Assembly (NCBI RefSeq): GCF_004785795.1
Contig: NZ_SRRO01000001.1
Location: 1,178,001-1,242,000 of the forward strand
Source of the DNA: Nocardioides eburneiflavus
GTDB taxonomy: Bacteria; Actinomycetota; Actinomycetes; Propionibacteriales; Nocardioidaceae
Direction: 5' to 3'
DNA: 64,000 bases
In this document: piece after piece, positions 60,493-64,000 of the stretch
Position numbering within the stretch: the stretch's first letter is position 1
Layout: each line of letters opens with the position of its first letter
Translations under genes and position numbers: made by a program
Notes under the pieces: model-generated
The model's input: the letters and a program-made list of their open reading frames with translations, nothing else
What the model was told of the DNA's origin: nothing
The model's database searches: none

Positions 60493-63479
60493 CCCGCACC
60501 GCGATCGACCCGCCAGTGTCGGACCGACAGGACAGAATGTCGTCCGTGCCGGCCCTGCGGACCACCGATCTCATCGGACGCGATGCCGAGCTGGAGCAGC
60601 TGACTGCCCAGCTCGGCATTCGCATGTCCGTTGGTGCGCCCGCCGAGCAGGCCGCCCGGGCGATGCTGCTCGCCGGCGACGCCGGCGTCGGCAAGACCCG
60701 GCTGCTGATCTCCCTGCGCGACGCGGCGCTCGAGGCCGGGTGGCAGGCCGTCGTCGGGCACTGCCTCGACCTCGCCGACTCCTCCCTGCCCTACCTCCCC
60801 TTCTCCGAGGTCCTCGGCCGTGTCATGGCCGAGCACCCCGACGTCGCGTCGCGGGTCCTCGAGCAGCACCCCACGCTCGCCCGCCTCCAGCCCGGTCGCC
60901 GGATCCGCAGCAGCGAGACCGCGTCGGGCGACCAGGCCCTCGACCGCGGCAACGTCTACGACGCGTTCGGCGACCTCCTCTCCGCCGTCGCCGAGCAGGC
61001 ACCCCTCCTCGTGATGGTGGAGGACGCCCACTGGGCCGACGAGTCCACCCGCGACATGCTGAGCTACCTGTTCTCCCGCCCCGTGCCGGGCGTCTCGCTC
61101 GTCGTCTCCTACCGCGCCGACGACCTCCACCGCCGCCACCCGCTGCGCCGTCAGGTCGCGGAGTGGATGCGGCTGCGCGGCGTCGACCGGCTCCAGCTCG
61201 AGCCGCTCGCCGACGACGCCGTACGCCGCCTCGTGCGCGCGCTGCACCCCGCGACGATGTCCGAGGCGGAGTACGTCTCCATCGTCGACCGCGCCGAGGG
61301 CAACCCGTTCTTCGTCGAGGAGCTCGTCGGTGCGGCGTGGTCCGGCCAGGTGCCCGGCGAGCTCGCCGACCTGCTCCTCGTCCACCTCGACCGCCTCGAC
61401 GACACGACCCGCCAGGTCGTACGCCTCGTCTCGGTCGCCGGCCGCCAGGTGAGCCACGGCCTGCTGGCCGCGGTGTCCGACCTCGGCTCCACCGAGCTCG
61501 AGGCGGCGCTGCGCACCGCCGTCGAGGCACACGTCCTCGTCGCCTCGCGGGGCGGCACCTACGCCTTCCGGCACGCGCTGCTCGGCGAGGCCGTCTACGA
61601 CGACCTGCTGCCGGGCGAGCGGATGCGGCTGCACGCCGACTTCGTGTCGGCGCTGGGGGAGGGACGCGCGATCGGGACCGCGGCCGAGCTCGCCCAGCAC
61701 GCCCGCCGCGCCGACGACCGACCGGTCGCGATCCGCGCCTCGATCGAGGCCGGCGAGGAGGCCCTCGCCGTCGGTGGTCCGTCGGAGGCGGCCACCCACC
61801 TCCTCGACGCGCTCGAGCTGATCGACACCTCCCGTACGCCCGTCCCCGACGTCGACCCCCACGCCCTGGCCCGCCGGTGCGCCGAGGCGCTCGTCGCCGC
61901 CGGTCGGGTGCCCAAGGCGGTCAAGGTGCTGCGCGCCCGGCTCGCGACGCTGCCCACGGACGGCGCCGACAGCGGCACCGACCGCGGCCAGCTGCTCACC
62001 ACCCTCGCGTCGGCGCTGATGCTCACCGACACCACCGAGTCACCGCACGAGATCGCCTCCGAGGCGGTCGAGCTGCTGCGCGACGGGCCGCCCAAGCTGC
62101 TCGCCAAGGCTCTGTCCGTGCACGCCGAGACCATGCGGAGCTGGCGGGCCGACGAGGCGCGCACCGCGGCGCTCGAGGCCCTCGAGATCGCCGAGCGCAA
62201 CGACCTGACCAGCCTGGCCGTCGAGCTCCACACGACCCTGGCCGGGCTCGACCCGGCGGGCGGCGAGGACCCCGGCACCGGATGGCGCGCGGCCGCCGAG
62301 CGGGCCAGGCGGGCCGGGCTGATCGAGCCGGAGCTGCGCGCCCTCTACTTCCTGGGCCGGCTCCACCACGACCGCGGCGAGCTCGACCGGGCGGTCGAGG
62401 TCTACGGCGAGGTCCTCGCCCGCAGCGAGGTCGGCGGACTCGCGTGGTCGCCCTACCCCGCCGAGGCGCGCCTGCTCCTCGCGGTCGCGATGACCCACCA
62501 GGGCCGGCTCGACGAGGCGTGGGCGCTCCTCGACGTCACCGGCCAGGACCCGCCGATGGCCTACGAGTGGCTCTACTTCGCCCACCAGATGCTCATCACC
62601 ATCGGCATCCGCGGTGACACCCACAGCAAGGCGCTCGAGCGACTGCGCGACTACTGGCGCAGCGACGGCCTGACCGCGATCAGCGCCGGCAGCGCCGAGC
62701 TGATGCGGGCCGCGTCCGCCGGGGACGCCGCCGTGGCGCTCACGGTCTACGACGAGGTCGTCGCGGCCGTCGTGCCCCTCTGGCACGACTGGTTCCAGGC
62801 CCGGCTCCGGCTCTCGACCCTCGTCATCGGTGCCTTCGCCACCGCGGCCGCCCACCAGTCGGCCGACGAGCGCGCCGCAGCTGCCGCCGACGTCGAGCGC
62901 GTGCACGCCGACGGGGCCCGGGTGATCGACTTCTACGCCCCCTACGACCACAGCCACGGCCCCGAGTACCGCATGTGGGTGGCGCGGCGCGCGGCCGAGC
63001 ACCTGCGCTGGCGATGGCTCGCCCAGGTCGAGCCGCCGTCGGCCGAGGAGCTCGTCGCGGCCTGGCGGGCCGCTGAGGAGACGGCCCTCGACTACGGCAG
63101 CGTGCCCGAGGTCGCCCAGGCCCGCGTACGCCTCGCCGGGGTCCTGCGCGCGACCGGCGACGCGGCAGGTGCCCGCCAGGTCGCCGACCTGGCGCGGGAG
63201 GCGGCGCACGCGATGCGGGCCCGGGCCCTGCTCGCCGAGCTCACGGTGCAGGGCTCGACCGCGTCGCCCGCGGCGTCCACCGAGGTCGCGATGCTCACCC
63301 CGCGCGAGTCGGAGATCCTCGCCCTCGTCGCCGAGGGGCGCACCAACGGCGAGATCGGCAAGCAGCTCTTCATCAGCACCAAGACGGTCTCGGTCCACGT
63401 CTCCAACGTGCTCGCCAAGCTCGACGCGGCCTCGCGCACCGAGGCCGCCGCGCTCGCCCGGCGCCGGGGACTGCTCTGA
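60489..63479 (+). CDS. LuxR-family regulator with AAA-type ATPase domain (LAL-like)
   Basis: A 996-residue regulator. After a short leader, the ATPase (about 18-330) has Walker A LLAGDAGVGKTRLL near 58-71, Walker B LLVMVEDAHWADESTRD near 173, and winged-helix-like AEGNPFFVEELVGAAW and TRQVVRLVSVAGRQVSHGLL, as in LAL/MalT-type STAND proteins. A long TPR-like helical region (370-900) follows. The C-terminal LuxR helix-turn-helix (about 936-996) has LTPRESEILALVAEGRTNGEIGKQ and STKTVSVHVSNVLAKL. GTG 60489 is chosen for its overlap with the micro-protein gene; ATG 60537 is an alternative. Signal and target genes unknown. Confidence 0.9.
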   Translation: MTRTAIDPPVSDRQDRMSSVPALRTTDLIGRDAELEQLTAQLGIRMSVGAPAEQAARAMLLAGDAGVGKTRLLISLRDAALEAGWQAVVGHCLDLADSSLPYLPFSEVLGRVMAEHPDVASRVLEQHPTLARLQPGRRIRSSETASGDQALDRGNVYDAFGDLLSAVAEQAPLLVMVEDAHWADESTRDMLSYLFSRPVPGVSLVVSYRADDLHRRHPLRRQVAEWMRLRGVDRLQLEPLADDAVRRLVRALHPATMSEAEYVSIVDRAEGNPFFVEELVGAAWSGQVPGELADLLLVHLDRLDDTTRQVVRLVSVAGRQVSHGLLAAVSDLGSTELEAALRTAVEAHVLVASRGGTYAFRHALLGEAVYDDLLPGERMRLHADFVSALGEGRAIGTAAELAQHARRADDRPVAIRASIEAGEEALAVGGPSEAATHLLDALELIDTSRTPVPDVDPHALARRCAEALVAAGRVPKAVKVLRARLATLPTDGADSGTDRGQLLTTLASALMLTDTTESPHEIASEAVELLRDGPPKLLAKALSVHAETMRSWRADEARTAALEALEIAERNDLTSLAVELHTTLAGLDPAGGEDPGTGWRAAAERARRAGLIEPELRALYFLGRLHHDRGELDRAVEVYGEVLARSEVGGLAWSPYPAEARLLLAVAMTHQGRLDEAWALLDVTGQDPPMAYEWLYFAHQMLITIGIRGDTHSKALERLRDYWRSDGLTAISAGSAELMRAASAGDAAVALTVYDEVVAAVVPLWHDWFQARLRLSTLVIGAFATAAAHQSADERAAAAADVERVHADGARVIDFYAPYDHSHGPEYRMWVARRAAEHLRWRWLAQVEPPSAEELVAAWRAAEETALDYGSVPEVAQARVRLAGVLRATGDAAGARQVADLAREAAHAMRARALLAELTVQGSTASPAASTEVAMLTPRESEILALVAEGRTNGEIGKQLFISTKTVSVHVSNVLAKLDAASRTEAAALARRRGLL

Positions 63480-63520
63480 GACGGCCGCAACCGCCGCGTC
63501 CGCCCGCGCGTCCGACAGTC

Positions 63521-64000
63521 GTGAGGAACGCCGTCGCCGTCGCCGTGCTCGCCCTGCTCGCAGGTTGTTCGAGCGCCCCCGGCGCCGACCCGCTGCCCAC
63601 ACCGGCGAGCTCGTCGCCCGACCCCGGCCCGGACGCTCCGGCCGCCAGTCACACCGTCGTCGACGACGGCGCCCCGGTCCGCGTCGGTGTCCTGGTCGGG
63701 GCTCGTCTGTCCGACGTGCGTCGCGCCCTGGCGCCTGAGGGCGTACGCCTCGACGTGCGCGCCCGGTCCCGGTGCGGGCCGGGCGTCGTGCTGTCACAGC
63801 GACCGGCACCGGGTGCGCAGGTCCGACCGGGTGGGACGATCCGGGTCGTCGTCTCCCGGGCGCCCCTCGCCGCGACCTGTGCGTTCCCGCTGGCGGCGAC
63901 CGCCGCGCGTCGGCTCGAGGCGTGGGCGCGTGGCACGGAGGCCCTCCCCGTGCTCGCCCAACAGGTCCGCTTCCTCGTGGCCAACCGTCCGGTCCGGACC
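63521..64000 (+). CDS. PASTA-like lipoprotein, truncated by window end
   Basis: An open frame of 160 codons continuing past the window. GTG start (VRNAVAVAVLALLAGCSS) gives a signal sequence with lipobox LLAGC (Cys15). A Pro/Ser spacer follows, then a PASTA-like beta-alpha-beta unit: GVLVGARLSDVRRALAPEGVRLDV, CGPGVVLSQRPAPGAQVRPGGTIRVVVS, given by its segments, with P-x-x-G-x-x-V near the end. A helical part begins after 125. Probably an extracytoplasmic, wall-associated lipoprotein. No clear Shine-Dalgarno; 41 bases after the LuxR gene. Confidence 0.65.
   Translation, partial: MRNAVAVAVLALLAGCSSAPGADPLPTPASSSPDPGPDAPAASHTVVDDGAPVRVGVLVGARLSDVRRALAPEGVRLDVRARSRCGPGVVLSQRPAPGAQVRPGGTIRVVVSRAPLAATCAFPLAATAARRLEAWARGTEALPVLAQQVRFLVANRPVRT

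Overview
The window is high-GC DNA with dense, tightly packed genes, many GTG starts, frequent 4-base ATGA/GTGA stop-start overlaps and abundant CGTACG words. Together with mycothiol-type maleylpyruvate isomerase, SigE-family sigma factor, WXG100-type proteins, an EtfD-type membrane Fe-S protein, a FadE5-like acyl-CoA dehydrogenase and an IdeR/DmdR-type iron box, this points to an actinobacterium, most likely of the Nocardioides/Nocardioidaceae group. This is inferred from gene content; no marker rRNA is present. It looks like ordinary chromosome: no transposase, integrase, phage gene, CRISPR array or replication origin was found. No gene-free stretch exceeds about 260 bases; the first 160 bases hold nothing I can identify.

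Layout. 0.2-6 kb: a small hypothetical protein, a membrane-anchored beta-propeller protein, an SDR oxidoreductase coupled to a mycothiol-type isomerase, a secreted repeat protein and a small membrane protein. 6.1-9.4 kb: a minus-strand four-gene operon (ABC ATPase, permease, sensor kinase, response regulator). 9.6-12.2 kb: FadE5-like dehydrogenase divergent from an Rrf2 regulator. 12.2-19 kb: a sigma factor with a linked membrane protein, DUF2461, a lipoprotein, a C39-like peptidase, tRNA-Gly(CCC), an SGNH esterase and dCTP deaminase. 19-24.1 kb: a complete ferric-siderophore uptake operon (binding protein, two permeases, ATPase, ferric-siderophore reductase) behind an iron box. 24.1-25.8 kb: a ribbon-helix-helix protein, a DUF4097 protein and a 30-residue micro-protein. 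26-29.4 kb: EtfD with an unusual C-terminal tail carrying seven SLFD motifs.

29.5-34.9 kb is the most interesting accessory locus. Two WXG100-like genes diverge from an operon of a third WXG100-like protein, a 580-residue putative type VII-secreted polymorphic toxin, a 132-residue protein, a 279-residue protein whose C-terminal half resembles the preceding one, and an ADP-ribosylglycohydrolase with an extra C-terminal domain. I read this as a toxin-immunity module whose chemistry may involve ADP-ribosylation; that is inference.

34.9-51.9 kb: a large secreted metal-dependent hydrolase, a sortase, an IclR regulator, two paralogous membrane coiled-coil proteins, hutH-hutU, an M48 protease, a micro-membrane protein, two HpcH/CitE-type lyases, a methyltransferase next to a LuxR regulator, DUF1992, DUF427 and PspC proteins. 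51.9-56.3 kb: a minus-strand operon (nitroreductase, M20 peptidase, MFS transporter, secreted protein). 56.4-60.1 kb: an M20 amidohydrolase, hutF and hutI, which complete histidine catabolism with hutHU about 13 kb away. 60.4-63.5 kb: a 38-residue micro-protein translationally coupled to a large LuxR/ATPase regulator. The window ends inside a lipoprotein gene.

Non-coding structure: three copies of a 59-bp quasi-palindrome, each just downstream of a gene end; two copies of a second GC-rich palindromic repeat; several convincing terminator hairpins; and putative operators before the LuxR/ATPase, RHH, Rrf2 and iron-uptake genes.
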